Source of the DNA: Pelomonas sp. SE-A7
Lineage (GTDB): Bacteria; Pseudomonadota; Gammaproteobacteria; Burkholderiales; Burkholderiaceae_C
DNA length: 64,000 nucleotides
Assembly: GCF_030345705.1 (NCBI RefSeq)
Contig: NZ_JAUASW010000001.1
Coordinates: forward strand, 3,034,711 to 3,098,710
Direction: 5' to 3'
Shown here piece by piece: positions 1 through 8,315 of the stretch (positions are counted from its first letter, which is position 1; each line of letters begins with the position of its first letter). Under the pieces are notes generated by a model, which made no database searches, was not told where the DNA came from, and saw only the letters and a list, made by a program, of their open reading frames with translations. The translations under genes were made by a program, and so were the position numbers.

Positions 1-1
1 C

Positions 2-808
2 AGCCCGCGCTTCGTCAACGACAACGGCTTTGTGCCGCAGGCAGGCATCCGCCGGGCCCTCGTGATGCTGAACCGCCGCCTGGGGGCCGGCTCACTGGGT
101 TCGCTGCCCGTGTTCGAGGCCGAGGCTCAGCTGAGGCTGGAACAGACAGAAACCCTGGCCGACGGCGCGCTGCAGCCCGGTGGCGAGCTGGTGCAGCGGC
201 GGCTGGAGCCGGGCTTCTGGTTCTCGACCCTGCGCAACACCGGCCTCTGGGGCCACCTGGCCTTGGGCCAGCAGAGGTCCCGCACCGGCGGCCCGCTGCA
301 TTCGCCGCGCACGCTGAACCTGGGCCTGGAGTCCAACCCGGCGCCCTGGTTCACGCATCTGGCGCTGGAGCTGGAATGGGGCCGCCGCCTGGACGTGGAG
401 GCGGACCGGCTCGGCAACGGCCTGGCCACCAACGTTCAGGCCAAGCTGCGCTTCGGTCTGCCGCGCGGCCTGTGGCTGGAGCTGGAGCAGCGACTGGGAC
501 AGAGCCAGGTCAGGAATCCGCAAGGGCAGCGGGCCTACGACGAGCGCAACGCCCAGCTGCTGGCCGTGCTGCACGTCGATGCCCGTGATTCGCTGCGCTG
601 GATAGAGCAGCGCGGCCACAGCCGCCGCCAGGCCGAGGCCCTGCTGGCCGGCCAGGAATCGCATTCACGCAGCCAGTCGCTGGTGTTCCAGCGGCGCATG
701 GGCCACGGCAAGCTGCTGGGCCTGGGCGCCAGCCTGGTGCGGCCCGAGACCGGTCAGCCGCTGCAGCGCCAGCTGTTCGCCAAGCTCAGCTGGGCCTGGG
801 GCGGCTGA
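2..808 (+). CDS. C-terminal part of an outer-membrane beta-barrel protein (possibly DUF5916 family), cut by the window edge
   Basis: The frame is open to the left edge, so the start is missing; 268 residues are visible and end at TGA 806-808. The visible part opens with SPRFVNDNGFVPQ, which resembles the barrel entry of DUF5916 proteins as I remember them. It continues as alternating hydrophobic/polar strands rich in W, L and R and ends in QLFAKLSWAWGG, a barrel-like C-terminus. Such proteins usually carry an N-terminal carbohydrate-binding-like domain, which would lie outside the window. The family call is a memory-based guess; barrel membership is the firmer part. A bidirectional hairpin follows at 842-863. 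Confidence 0.55.
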   Translation, partial: SPRFVNDNGFVPQAGIRRALVMLNRRLGAGSLGSLPVFEAEAQLRLEQTETLADGALQPGGELVQRRLEPGFWFSTLRNTGLWGHLALGQQRSRTGGPLHSPRTLNLGLESNPAPWFTHLALELEWGRRLDVEADRLGNGLATNVQAKLRFGLPRGLWLELEQRLGQSQVRNPQGQRAYDERNAQLLAVLHVDARDSLRWIEQRGHSRRQAEALLAGQESHSRSQSLVFQRRMGHGKLLGLGASLVRPETGQPLQRQLFAKLSWAWGG

Positions 809-841
809 GGGAAGGAAGGCTCAGGCGAAGCCAGAAAGCAC

Positions 842-863
842 AAAGGCGCCCGAAGGCGCCTTT
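842..863 (-). terminator. Rho-independent terminator between convergent genes
   Basis: A perfect 9-bp stem (AAAGGCGCC at 842-850 pairing with 855-863) closes a 4-base loop that reads TTCG on the minus strand. It lies 25 bases past the stop of the RRM gene and also follows the stop of the upstream plus-strand gene, so it can serve both. Confidence 0.8.
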
Positions 864-888
864 GCTGCTTGTGTCGGAAAGCTGGCTA

Positions 889-1365
889 TCAGTAGCCGCC
901 CGAACGGCCACCGCCGCCGTAGCCGCCACCGCCGGAGCGGCCGCCACCACCGTAGCCGCCACCGCCGCCACCGCCGTAGCCGCCGCCACCCGAACGGCCA
1001 CCGCCGCCGTAGCCGCCACCACCGCCGCCGCCGCCGTAGCCGCCGCCGCCCGAACGGCCACCGCCGCCGAAGCCGCCGCCACCCGAACGACCGCCACCGA
1101 AACCACCCGGACGCTCTTCACGAGGACGGGCTTCGTTCACCACGACCGCGCGGCCTTCCAGGGCCTGACCGTTCATGCCGTTGATGGCGGCTTGCGCCTC
1201 GGCATCCGAACCCATTTCGACGAAGCCGAAGCCCTTCGAACGGCCGGTGTCGCGATCCATCATGACCTTGGCCGAGGTCACGGTGCCAAATTGACCGAAC
1301 GCCTCTTGCAGCGATTCGTCACGCACGCTGTAGGCCAGATTGCCCACATAAAGCTTGTTTCCCAT
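889..1365 (-). CDS. Glycine-rich RNA-binding protein with a single RRM domain
   Basis: This 158-aa protein has one RNA-recognition motif at about residues 4-80. RNP2 is LYVGNL (5-10) and RNP1 is KGFGFVEM (44-51). The tail from about residue 87 is built of RSGGGGYGGGG-type repeats and ends in SGGY. The layout matches the bacterial/cyanobacterial Rbp family of cold-responsive RNA chaperones, which bind single-stranded RNA through aromatic residues in RNP1 and RNP2. The gene stands alone, facing the preceding gene with a shared terminator. The start is the ATG followed by GNKLYVGNL. A long leader (about 230 bases to the next gene) could carry temperature control, but no known element was recognised. 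Confidence 0.93.
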   Translation of the reverse strand: MGNKLYVGNLAYSVRDESLQEAFGQFGTVTSAKVMMDRDTGRSKGFGFVEMGSDAEAQAAINGMNGQALEGRAVVVNEARPREERPGGFGGGRSGGGGFGGGGRSGGGGYGGGGGGGGYGGGGRSGGGGYGGGGGGGYGGGGRSGGGGYGGGGRSGGY

Positions 1366-1593
1366 GGGGAAGCCCTTTCAATACCAAACAAAAACCATGC
1401 GGAGCTTCAACCCACGTGAACCATTCAAGCGAAGGTGCGGCGTCCAGACACAGATCACCGATTATGGGTGTTCGGTCCGGACGCCTACAGCGCCTGAAAA
1501 GTCAAGTGTTGTTTTTCGTGCCTAGCGTTAACCCGGCAAATCTGGCGTGACTGCGGGCAAGTCCCAGGCGGGCCCTGACTAAGATGCCCAGCC

Positions 1594-2376
1594 GTGACCC
1601 CGCCGACCCCCACTCCCCGCATCGCCAGCCTGGTGCCTTCGCTGACCGAATTGGCGGTCTCGCTGGGCCTGGCTCCCTGGCTGGTGGCCCGCACCGGCTT
1701 CTGCATCCATCCGGCCGAGACGGTGACCGCCATCCCCAAGGTCGGCGGCACCAAGGACGTCAATCTGGCCAAGCTGCGCAGCCTGGCCCCCAGCCATGTG
1801 CTGGTCAATGTGGACGAGAACCGGCTGGAAACAGTCACGGCGCTGCGCGAGTTCGTCCCCGAGATCATCGTCACGCATCCGAATTCGCCGGCCGACAACC
1901 TGGCCCTGCTGGACCAGCTGACCGGCCATTTCGGCCACCTGCCCGGCGTGCCGGACCGGTCGGCCGCGCTGAAAGTTGCGCTGACGGAAGAACTGGCGGC
2001 CTGCGCCGCGACCCGCTGGCCCGAACGCCGGGCCCTCTACCTGATCTGGCGCGAACCCTGGATGACCGTGGCCCGCGACACCTACATCGCCCGCATGCTG
2101 GACCAGGTCGGCTGGCAGACCTGGCCGCCGGTAGAAGGCGGTCCGCATGGCGCGGCCCGTTATCCGACGCTCGGCGGCAACGAACCCTGGTTGGACCAGG
2201 TCGAGGAGCTGCTGCTCAGTTCAGAGCCCTACCGCTTCGACGCCTCCCACCTGGCCGAGGCCCAGGCCCTGTGTCCGAATGCCCGGGTCCGCCTGGTCGA
2301 TGGCGAGCTCCTGAGCTGGTACGGGCCGCGGGCGGCCCAGGGTCTCGCCTATCTGCGCGAGCTGGCCCGCACCTGA
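1594..2376 (+). CDS. Helical-backbone metal receptor / BtuF-like binding protein without an export signal
   Basis: The 260-aa product starts at GTG and opens RIASLVPSLTELAVSLGL, the usual start of the mature domain of periplasmic cobalamin/siderophore binding proteins (Peripla_BP_2 fold). It shares their later pattern of a hydrophobic strand followed by HPNSPADNLALL. No signal peptide precedes this domain, so the protein is probably cytoplasmic or depends on an unannotated start. Stand-alone copies of this kind are common in proteobacteria and are named only helical backbone metal receptor. marC follows 10 bases downstream, suggesting co-transcription. The ligand is not predictable here. Confidence 0.75.
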   Translation: MTPPTPTPRIASLVPSLTELAVSLGLAPWLVARTGFCIHPAETVTAIPKVGGTKDVNLAKLRSLAPSHVLVNVDENRLETVTALREFVPEIIVTHPNSPADNLALLDQLTGHFGHLPGVPDRSAALKVALTEELAACAATRWPERRALYLIWREPWMTVARDTYIARMLDQVGWQTWPPVEGGPHGAARYPTLGGNEPWLDQVEELLLSSEPYRFDASHLAEAQALCPNARVRLVDGELLSWYGPRAAQGLAYLRELART

Positions 2377-2386
2377 CAATCCCGCT

Positions 2387-3025
2387 ATGGACTTCAAGCC
2401 CCTCATCGCCCTCCTGGTCATCGTCAACCCGGTCGGCGTCGTGCCCTTCTTCATCCACTTCACTCAGAGCTTCACGCGCGAGCAGCGCCGCCGCACCATC
2501 GTCGTCAGCTCCTTCACCGCCTTCGTGGTGATCGCCCTCAGCGCCCTGTTCGGCATGAAGATCATCGAGTTCTTCGGCATCTCGCTGCCCAGCTTCCAGG
2601 TCGGCGGCGGCACCCTGCTCCTGATCAGCTCGCTGCAGATGCTGAATGCCCAGCCGGCCGAGGGCCGCAAGGAGGATGTGAGCGAGGGCGACCACAAGGT
2701 CGATGCTGGCGCCAGCATCGCGGTCGTGCCGCTGGCGATCCCGCTGCTGACCGGTCCGGCCACGATCTCGACCATGGTGATCTATTCCAAGCAGACCCAG
2801 CAGTGGTGGCAGCTGGGCGTTCTGGTGGGCTACGGCGTGGTCGTCGGCCTGGTGACCTTCGTGGTGTTCAGCGCGTCGGGCCGCATCGCCAAGGTGCTGG
2901 GCCAGACCGGCATCAACATCATGACCCGGCTGATGGGCCTGATCCTGGCCGCGCTGGCGGTGGAGCTGCTTTCGGACGGCTTGCTCAAGCTGTTCCCGGT
3001 GCTGGGCTCCCACGTAGGCAACTGA
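2387..3025 (+). CDS. marC: MarC family (UPF0056) integral membrane protein
   Basis: This 212-aa protein opens with the MarC-type segment ALLVIVNPVGVVPFF, in which the NPxG motif lies in the first membrane helix. About six hydrophobic segments follow, at roughly residues 5-25, 38-60, 66-85, 108-130, 140-162 and 180-202. A second PLAIPLLTGPATIS segment near residue 123 is the internal repeat of the family. The biochemical role of MarC proteins is unknown; the early link to multiple antibiotic resistance was not upheld. The gene sits between the metal receptor-like gene and creB, with only two bases before creB, so the genes are probably one transcript. Confidence 0.88.
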   Translation: MDFKPLIALLVIVNPVGVVPFFIHFTQSFTREQRRRTIVVSSFTAFVVIALSALFGMKIIEFFGISLPSFQVGGGTLLLISSLQMLNAQPAEGRKEDVSEGDHKVDAGASIAVVPLAIPLLTGPATISTMVIYSKQTQQWWQLGVLVGYGVVVGLVTFVVFSASGRIAKVLGQTGINIMTRLMGLILAALAVELLSDGLLKLFPVLGSHVGN

Positions 3026-3027
3026 CC

Positions 3028-3705
3028 GTGCCCCGGGTCCTGCTGCTGGAAGACGACCCGGCCATCGCCGACACCATCGTCTATGCGCTGGAACGCGAGG
3101 GCTTGCAGGTCGAGCACCGCGCCTGGCTGACCGAGGCCCGCGCAAGCCTGCGCTCGACGCCGCCCGACCTGGCCCTCCTGGACCTGGGCCTGCCCGATGG
3201 CAACGGCCTGGACCTGTGCCGCGAGCTGCGCGCCGCCGGCAGCCGGCTGCCGCTGATCATCGTCAGCGCCCGCGCCGAGGAATGGGACCGGGTGCTGGGC
3301 CTGGAGCTGGGTGCCGACGACTACCTGGCCAAGCCTTTCAGCCCGCGCGAGCTGGTGGCGCGGGTGCGCGCCCTTTTGCGCCGCGCCCAGGCGCCGTTGC
3401 CGCCGGCAAGCCCTTCGGCCGGATTCGAGATCGACGGCCTGTCGGTCAGCTTCCGCGGTCAGCCGCTGAGCCAGCTGACCCGCCGCGAGCTGGGCCTCTT
3501 GCGCCGGCTGCTCGAGGCACCGGGCCGCATCCACAGCCGCGAATCGCTGCTGGACGCTGTCTGGGGCCAGGAGGCCGAAAGCAGCGACCGCACGGTAGAC
3601 ACCCACATCAAGACGCTGCGCGCCAAGCTGCGCGAGCTGGCGCCGGAGCTGGACCCGATCCGCACTCACCGCGGCATGGGCTATTCCTTCGAACCCGAAA
3701 GCTAG
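3028..3705 (+). CDS. creB: Two-component response regulator CreB (OmpR/PhoB type)
   Basis: The 225-aa product starts at GTG 3028, two bases after the marC stop. This start gives the canonical receiver opening VPRVLLLEDDPAIAD. The receiver domain has acidic residues D9/D10, phospho-acceptor D52 in ALLDLGLPDG, S80 and K102 in LAKPF. A winged-helix domain (about 125-225) ends in a typical RTHRGMGYSFEP. The next gene is a CreC-like kinase, then CreD, and a CreB tag precedes creD; together these identify CreB rather than another OmpR-class regulator. In Escherichia coli and Pseudomonas the pair responds to carbon metabolism and to beta-lactam/PBP4 inhibition. Confidence 0.9.
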   Translation: MPRVLLLEDDPAIADTIVYALEREGLQVEHRAWLTEARASLRSTPPDLALLDLGLPDGNGLDLCRELRAAGSRLPLIIVSARAEEWDRVLGLELGADDYLAKPFSPRELVARVRALLRRAQAPLPPASPSAGFEIDGLSVSFRGQPLSQLTRRELGLLRRLLEAPGRIHSRESLLDAVWGQEAESSDRTVDTHIKTLRAKLRELAPELDPIRTHRGMGYSFEPES

Positions 3706-3708
3706 GCC

Positions 3709-5145
3709 ATGAAGCTCGGCCTGCGCCTGTTCTTCGCCTTCTTCCTGATCGCCGGGCTGACCTCGTTTTTCGTGCTGCGCGTGTTCCTGACCGAGGTGCG
3801 GCCCAGCGTGCGCGAGGTGATGGAAGACATCATGGTGGACACGGTCAACCTGCTGGCCGAGGCCGCGGCCGAAGAGCTGGCCGCCGGCCCCGAGGCGTTG
3901 CAGAACGGCCGCCTGGCGCGCCAGCTCAGCGACTACGCCAAGCGCACCGTCGATGCCCAGATCTGGGGCCTGCACAAGCAGAGCCTGGACTTCCGCGTCT
4001 ACGTGACCGATGCCGAGGGCCAGGTCTTGCTCGACAGCGGGGCCGGCGCCTCCATCGGCGAGGACTATTCGCGCTGGCGCGACGTGGCCCTGGCCCTGCG
4101 CGGCGAATACGGCGCCCGCACCAGCCGCGACGTGCAGGGCGACGACCGCAGCAATGTGATGTACGTGGCCGCGCCGGTGCGCGAGCCCGGCACGCGGCGG
4201 CTGCTGGGCGTGGTCAGCGTGGCCAAGCCGCTGTCCACGGTGCAGCGCTTCATCGACCGGGCCGAACGCCGCATCCTGGTCGCCGGGCTGTCGCTGCTGC
4301 TGTTCTCCAGCGCCATAGGCGTGGCCGTGACCGGCTGGCTGGTGCTCAATGTGCGCCGGCTGCGCAACTACGCCCAGCAGGTCCAGGCCGGCGAACGCCT
4401 GGCCGTGCCGCGAGTGCCCGGCGAGCTGGGCGACCTGGCCCAGGCCATGGACGCGATGCGCAGCCGCCTGGAAGGCCGCGAGCACATCGAGCAGACGGTG
4501 CGCGCCTTGACCCACGAGCTCAAGAGCCCGCTGGCCGCGCTGCGCGGCGCCGGCGAGCTCCTGCAGGACGAGCTGCCCACGGCCGACCGCCAGCGCTTCG
4601 CAGCCCAGGTCGTGGCCCAGAGCGAGCGGCTCGATGCCCTGGTCGGCCGCATGCTGGAGCTGTCCAAGCTGGAGCTGCAGCAGCGGCCCGAGCATGTGCA
4701 GAACCTGCGCTTCGACCGGGTCATCGCCGAGGCCCTGGCCCTGCTGGCGGACCGCATCGAGCAGCAGCGCATCCGGGTGAGCTGGGACTCGCAGGAGGCG
4801 ATCAGCCTGGAGGCGGATCCCGAGCTGCTGGCCCTGGCCTGCAGCAATCTCCTGAGCAATGCGCTGGACTTCGCGCCGGCCGGCTCCGAGCTGCAGCTGG
4901 ACCTGCGGCGCGAGCAGGGCCTGGCCGTCTGGCGGCTGCGCGACCAGGGCCCCGGCGTGCCCGAGGCCGCCTGGCCGCAACTGGGGGAACGCTTCTTCTC
5001 GACCGCCCGGCCCGGCAGCGCCCGCAAGGGCACGGGCCTGGGCCTGGCCATCGTCCGCCAGGTCGCCCTGCTGCATGGCGGCCAGCTGAGCTTCGAGCCG
5101 GCCGAGCCCGGCCTGCGCGTGCTGCTGGCCCTGCCGGCGGCCTGA
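3709..5145 (+). CDS. creC: Two-component sensor histidine kinase CreC
   Basis: This 478-aa inner-membrane kinase begins three bases after creB ends. A first helix at about 5-26 and a second at about 189-214 bracket a roughly 160-residue periplasmic sensor. A HAMP linker follows, then the H-box with His269 in LTHELKSPLAALRG, an N-box at about 380 (NLLSNALDFA), and glycine-rich G boxes (GPGVPEAAW and GTGLGLAIV). Its length and layout match CreC of other proteobacteria (about 470 residues). It should phosphorylate CreB Asp52. The sensed signal is unknown in most species. Confidence 0.9.
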   Translation: MKLGLRLFFAFFLIAGLTSFFVLRVFLTEVRPSVREVMEDIMVDTVNLLAEAAAEELAAGPEALQNGRLARQLSDYAKRTVDAQIWGLHKQSLDFRVYVTDAEGQVLLDSGAGASIGEDYSRWRDVALALRGEYGARTSRDVQGDDRSNVMYVAAPVREPGTRRLLGVVSVAKPLSTVQRFIDRAERRILVAGLSLLLFSSAIGVAVTGWLVLNVRRLRNYAQQVQAGERLAVPRVPGELGDLAQAMDAMRSRLEGREHIEQTVRALTHELKSPLAALRGAGELLQDELPTADRQRFAAQVVAQSERLDALVGRMLELSKLELQQRPEHVQNLRFDRVIAEALALLADRIEQQRIRVSWDSQEAISLEADPELLALACSNLLSNALDFAPAGSELQLDLRREQGLAVWRLRDQGPGVPEAAWPQLGERFFSTARPGSARKGTGLGLAIVRQVALLHGGQLSFEPAEPGLRVLLALPAA

Positions 5146-5146
5146 C

Positions 5147-5162
5147 TTCACCCTGGCTTCAC
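5147..5162 (+). promoter_or_regulatory. CreB-binding tag (cre box) upstream of creD
   Basis: TTCAC at 5147-5151 and TTCAC at 5158-5162 are separated by exactly six bases, a perfect match to the described CreB tag TTCAC-N6-TTCAC. It overlaps the last bases after the creC stop and lies about 67 bases before the creD start, a normal activator distance. It implies a separate CreB-driven promoter for creD. Confidence 0.85.
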
Positions 5163-5229
5163 AAACTTCGTCGTCCGCTCACCGGCGGCGACCAGACTGC
5201 GCCCCCATGACAACCGAAGGAGGTAGTGC

Positions 5230-6612
5230 ATGGGATCGAAGTCCTTGTTCTTCAAACTCGCCATCCTGGCCGCGGTCAGCCTGGTGCTGCTGGTGGTGCT
5301 GGCACGCATAGGCTGGCTGGTCGACGAGCGCCAGATGCGCCAGCGCGAGGCGGTGCTCAACGTCGAGCAGGCCCAGGCCGGCTCGCAGACCCTGCTGGGC
5401 CCGCTGCTGCACAGGCGCTGCGTGGAGGAATGGGAAACCGTCAGCGGCATTGGCAACCAGCGCACGGTCACGACCGACAAGCGCGAGTTCCGCCTGGCCT
5501 CCGCGCCGGCCCTGCTGCAAGTGGCAGGCAACCTCAACCAGGACGCGCGCTACCGCGGCCTGTTCAAGGTCAACGGCTATGCCGGGCGGCTGCAGTTCGA
5601 CGCCCACTGGCACACGCTCGAAGGCCTGCAGCCGCGTGCCGAGCATGCCGGCTCGCGCCTCAGCTGCAGCGAGCCCGAGCTGATGCTGGCCAGCAGCGAC
5701 GCGCGCGGCCTGCGGGCGGCCGAGCTCAAGCTGGACGGCCAGTCCTTCGTCGTCAAGCCCGGCACCCACCATCCCAAGTACGAGCGCGGCCTGCATGCCG
5801 ACATGCCGGGCTTGATGGCGCGCCAGGTCACGAATGCCGCGCCCTTGAAGCTGCTCCTGCAGCTGGACCTGAGCGGCACTGAGCGCTTCGCCCTGGTGCC
5901 GGCCGCAGCCACCACGCGGCTGAGCCTGCGCTCGGACTGGCCCCATCCCAGCTTCGGCGGCCGCTTTCTTCCCGGCGCCCGCGACATAGGCGTGGACGGC
6001 TTCAGCGCCCAATGGTCGGTGTCGGAGCTGTCGAGCACGGCCGCGGCCGACGTGTTGCGCGAACGGCCGGTGCCGGGCATGAATGACAAGGCCGACAAGT
6101 CGGAGGCCATGGTGGACACGCTGGACGTGTCGCTGATCGACCCGGTGAATCCCTATGTGATGAGCGATCGCGCCATCAAGTACGGCGTGCTCTTCATCGC
6201 GCTGACCTTCGTCACCGTGGGCCTGGTCGAGCTGCTGTCGGGCCGGCGGGTCCACCCGGTGCAATACCTGCTGGTGGGCCTGGCGCTGAGCCTGTTCTTC
6301 CTGCTGCTGCTGAGCCTGTCCGAGCATCTGAGCTTCGGCCTGGCCTACGGCACCGCGGCCGGCGCCGCGGTGGCCCTGCTGACCCATTACGGCGCGGCCA
6401 TGCTGGGCAGCTGGCAGCGCGGCCTGGGCTTCGGTGCGCTGATCGCCGTGCTCTACGGCACCTTGTTCGTGCTGCTGCGCCTGGAGCAGGCCGCCCTGGT
6501 GATCGGCTCGCTGCTGCTGTTCGCCCTGCTCGCCGCTGTCATGACGCTGACGCGCAAGCTGGACTGGTACAAGCTTGGCGCGGGCACAACGCCCACGCTC
6601 CCGACTCGGTAA
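5230..6612 (+). CDS. creD: Inner-membrane protein CreD
   Basis: The 460-aa product is close to E. coli CreD (450 aa). It has one N-terminal membrane helix (about 8-28), a large periplasmic region with the CreD-type N-terminal sequence RIGWLVDERQMRQREA, and at least five packed helices in the last 150 residues. A strong ribosome site (GAAGGAGGT, 5215-5223) sits seven bases before the ATG. CreD is the main output of CreBC and is linked to envelope integrity and beta-lactam response in Pseudomonas and Stenotrophomonas. The tag at 5147-5162 supports CreB control. Confidence 0.9.
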   Translation: MGSKSLFFKLAILAAVSLVLLVVLARIGWLVDERQMRQREAVLNVEQAQAGSQTLLGPLLHRRCVEEWETVSGIGNQRTVTTDKREFRLASAPALLQVAGNLNQDARYRGLFKVNGYAGRLQFDAHWHTLEGLQPRAEHAGSRLSCSEPELMLASSDARGLRAAELKLDGQSFVVKPGTHHPKYERGLHADMPGLMARQVTNAAPLKLLLQLDLSGTERFALVPAAATTRLSLRSDWPHPSFGGRFLPGARDIGVDGFSAQWSVSELSSTAAADVLRERPVPGMNDKADKSEAMVDTLDVSLIDPVNPYVMSDRAIKYGVLFIALTFVTVGLVELLSGRRVHPVQYLLVGLALSLFFLLLLSLSEHLSFGLAYGTAAGAAVALLTHYGAAMLGSWQRGLGFGALIAVLYGTLFVLLRLEQAALVIGSLLLFALLAAVMTLTRKLDWYKLGAGTTPTLPTR

Positions 6613-6659
6613 AGCGCCTGTTGCCGCCGGCTGGCCGCTGGGCCAGCATGGCGGCAAGC

Positions 6660-8315
6660 ATGGACCACCACCACTTCGACTACATCATCGTCGGCGCCGG
6701 CACGGCCGGTGCCCTGCTGGCCAACCGCCTGAGCGCCGACGGCAGGCGTCGCGTGCTGCTGCTGGAAGCTGGCGGCCGCGACGACTACCACTGGATCCAC
6801 ATCCCGGTCGGCTACCTGTATTGCATAGGCAATCCGCGCACCGACTGGCTCTACAAGACCGAGCCCGATGCCGGCCTCAACGGCCGCTCGCTGCGCTATC
6901 CGCGCGGCAAGGTGCTGGGCGGCTGCTCCAGCATCAACGGCATGATCTACATGCGCGGCCAGTCCCGCGACTACGACGGCTGGGCCGAGGCCAGCGGCGA
7001 CGCCAGCTGGCGCTGGGACCAGGTCCTGCCCCTGTTCCGCAAGCATGAGGACCATTGGCGGCTCGACGGGCCAGGCGCGTCGGATGCCTTCAAGGCCCTG
7101 CACGGCCATGGCGGCGAATGGCGGGTCGAACGCCAGCGCCTGAGCTGGGACATCCTCGACGCCTTTGCCCGCGCGGCCAGCGAGGCCGGCATTCCGGTCA
7201 CCGAGGATTTCAACGGCGGCAACAACGAGGGCGTGGGCTACTTCGAAGTCAACCAGCGCAGCGGCTGGCGCTGGAACACGGCCAAGGCCTTTCTGCGCCC
7301 GGCCTGCTACGGCCGGCCCAACTTCGAGCTGTGGACCGGCGCGCAAGTACAGCGACTGCTTTTCGACCGCACCGAAGGCCGCTTGCGTTGCACCGGCGCC
7401 GAGGTGCGCACGCCGCAGGGCGTGGAGACGGTGAAGCTGAACGAAGGAGGGGAGCTGCTGCTGGCAGCCGGCGCCATTGGCTCGCCGCAATTGCTGCAGC
7501 TATCAGGCATTGGGCCAGGCGCGCTCTTGCAGCGTTATGGCATCGAAATCCAGCAGGAGCTGCCCGGCGTTGGCGCCAACCTGCAAGACCACCTGCAGAT
7601 CCGCGCGGTCTTCAAGGTCCAGGGCGCCAAGACCCTGAACACCCTGGCCTCGACCTGGTGGGGCAAGGCCAAGATCGGCCTCGAATACGCGCTGACCCGC
7701 AGCGGGCCCATGAGCATGGCGCCCTCGCAGCTCGGCGCCTTTGCCAGGAGCAGCGCGGACAAGGCCTGGCCCGACCTGGAATACCACGTGCAGCCCTTGT
7801 CGCTGGACGCCTTCGGCGAGCCGCTGCATTCGTTCAACGCCTTCACGGCCAGCGTCTGCAACCTGAACCCGACGAGCCGCGGCAGCGTCAGCATCACCTC
7901 GGCCGACGCCTCGGCCGCGCCGGCCATCGCGCCGAACTATCTGTCCACCGAAGAGGACCGCCTGATCGCCGCCAACAGCCTGAGGCTGACGCGCCGCATC
8001 GTCGGCCAGCCGGCCCTGGCGCGCTACAGCCCCGAGGAATACAAGCCGGGGCCGCAGTTCCAGACGGACGAGGAACTGGCCCGGCTGGCCGGCGACATCG
8101 CCACGACCATCTTCCATCCGGTCGGCACCTGCAAGATGGGCCGGGCCGACGACGCGATGGCCGTCGTCGACTCCGAACTGCGGGTGCGGGGCGTCGAAGC
8201 GCTGCGCGTGATCGACGCCAGCGTGATGCCGTCCATCACCAGCGGCAACACCAATGCGCCGACGCTGATGATTGCGGAGAAGGCGGCGCAGCTGCTGCTG
8301 CGCCGGCGCGTTTAG
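6660..8315 (+). CDS. GMC family FAD-dependent oxidoreductase (choline/alcohol dehydrogenase-like)
   Basis: I start the protein at ATG 6660, giving 551 residues and placing the nucleotide fold at the N-terminus: DYIIVGAGTAG with G12, G14 and G17. An upstream ATG at 6621 would add 13 unlikely residues. The GMC signature GGCSSINGMIYMRG follows near residue 85. The C-terminal catalytic pair appears to be His486 (FHPVGTCKMG) and Asn530 (SGNTNAPT), as in BetA/AlkJ-like enzymes. These oxidise primary alcohols using FAD. The substrate is not evident. The stop overlaps the stop of the convergent aminopeptidase gene. Confidence 0.9.
   Translation: MDHHHFDYIIVGAGTAGALLANRLSADGRRRVLLLEAGGRDDYHWIHIPVGYLYCIGNPRTDWLYKTEPDAGLNGRSLRYPRGKVLGGCSSINGMIYMRGQSRDYDGWAEASGDASWRWDQVLPLFRKHEDHWRLDGPGASDAFKALHGHGGEWRVERQRLSWDILDAFARAASEAGIPVTEDFNGGNNEGVGYFEVNQRSGWRWNTAKAFLRPACYGRPNFELWTGAQVQRLLFDRTEGRLRCTGAEVRTPQGVETVKLNEGGELLLAAGAIGSPQLLQLSGIGPGALLQRYGIEIQQELPGVGANLQDHLQIRAVFKVQGAKTLNTLASTWWGKAKIGLEYALTRSGPMSMAPSQLGAFARSSADKAWPDLEYHVQPLSLDAFGEPLHSFNAFTASVCNLNPTSRGSVSITSADASAAPAIAPNYLSTEEDRLIAANSLRLTRRIVGQPALARYSPEEYKPGPQFQTDEELARLAGDIATTIFHPVGTCKMGRADDAMAVVDSELRVRGVEALRVIDASVMPSITSGNTNAPTLMIAEKAAQLLLRRRV

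Noticed and set aside
889..1110. Tandem GCCGCC-type repeats as a satellite
   Set aside because: They encode the glycine-rich tail of the RRM protein and follow its frame.
2830..5151. Minus-strand open frame of about 770 codons opposite creB and creC
   Set aside because: Low-complexity Gln/Ala-rich translation of the opposite strand; creB and creC have complete domains.
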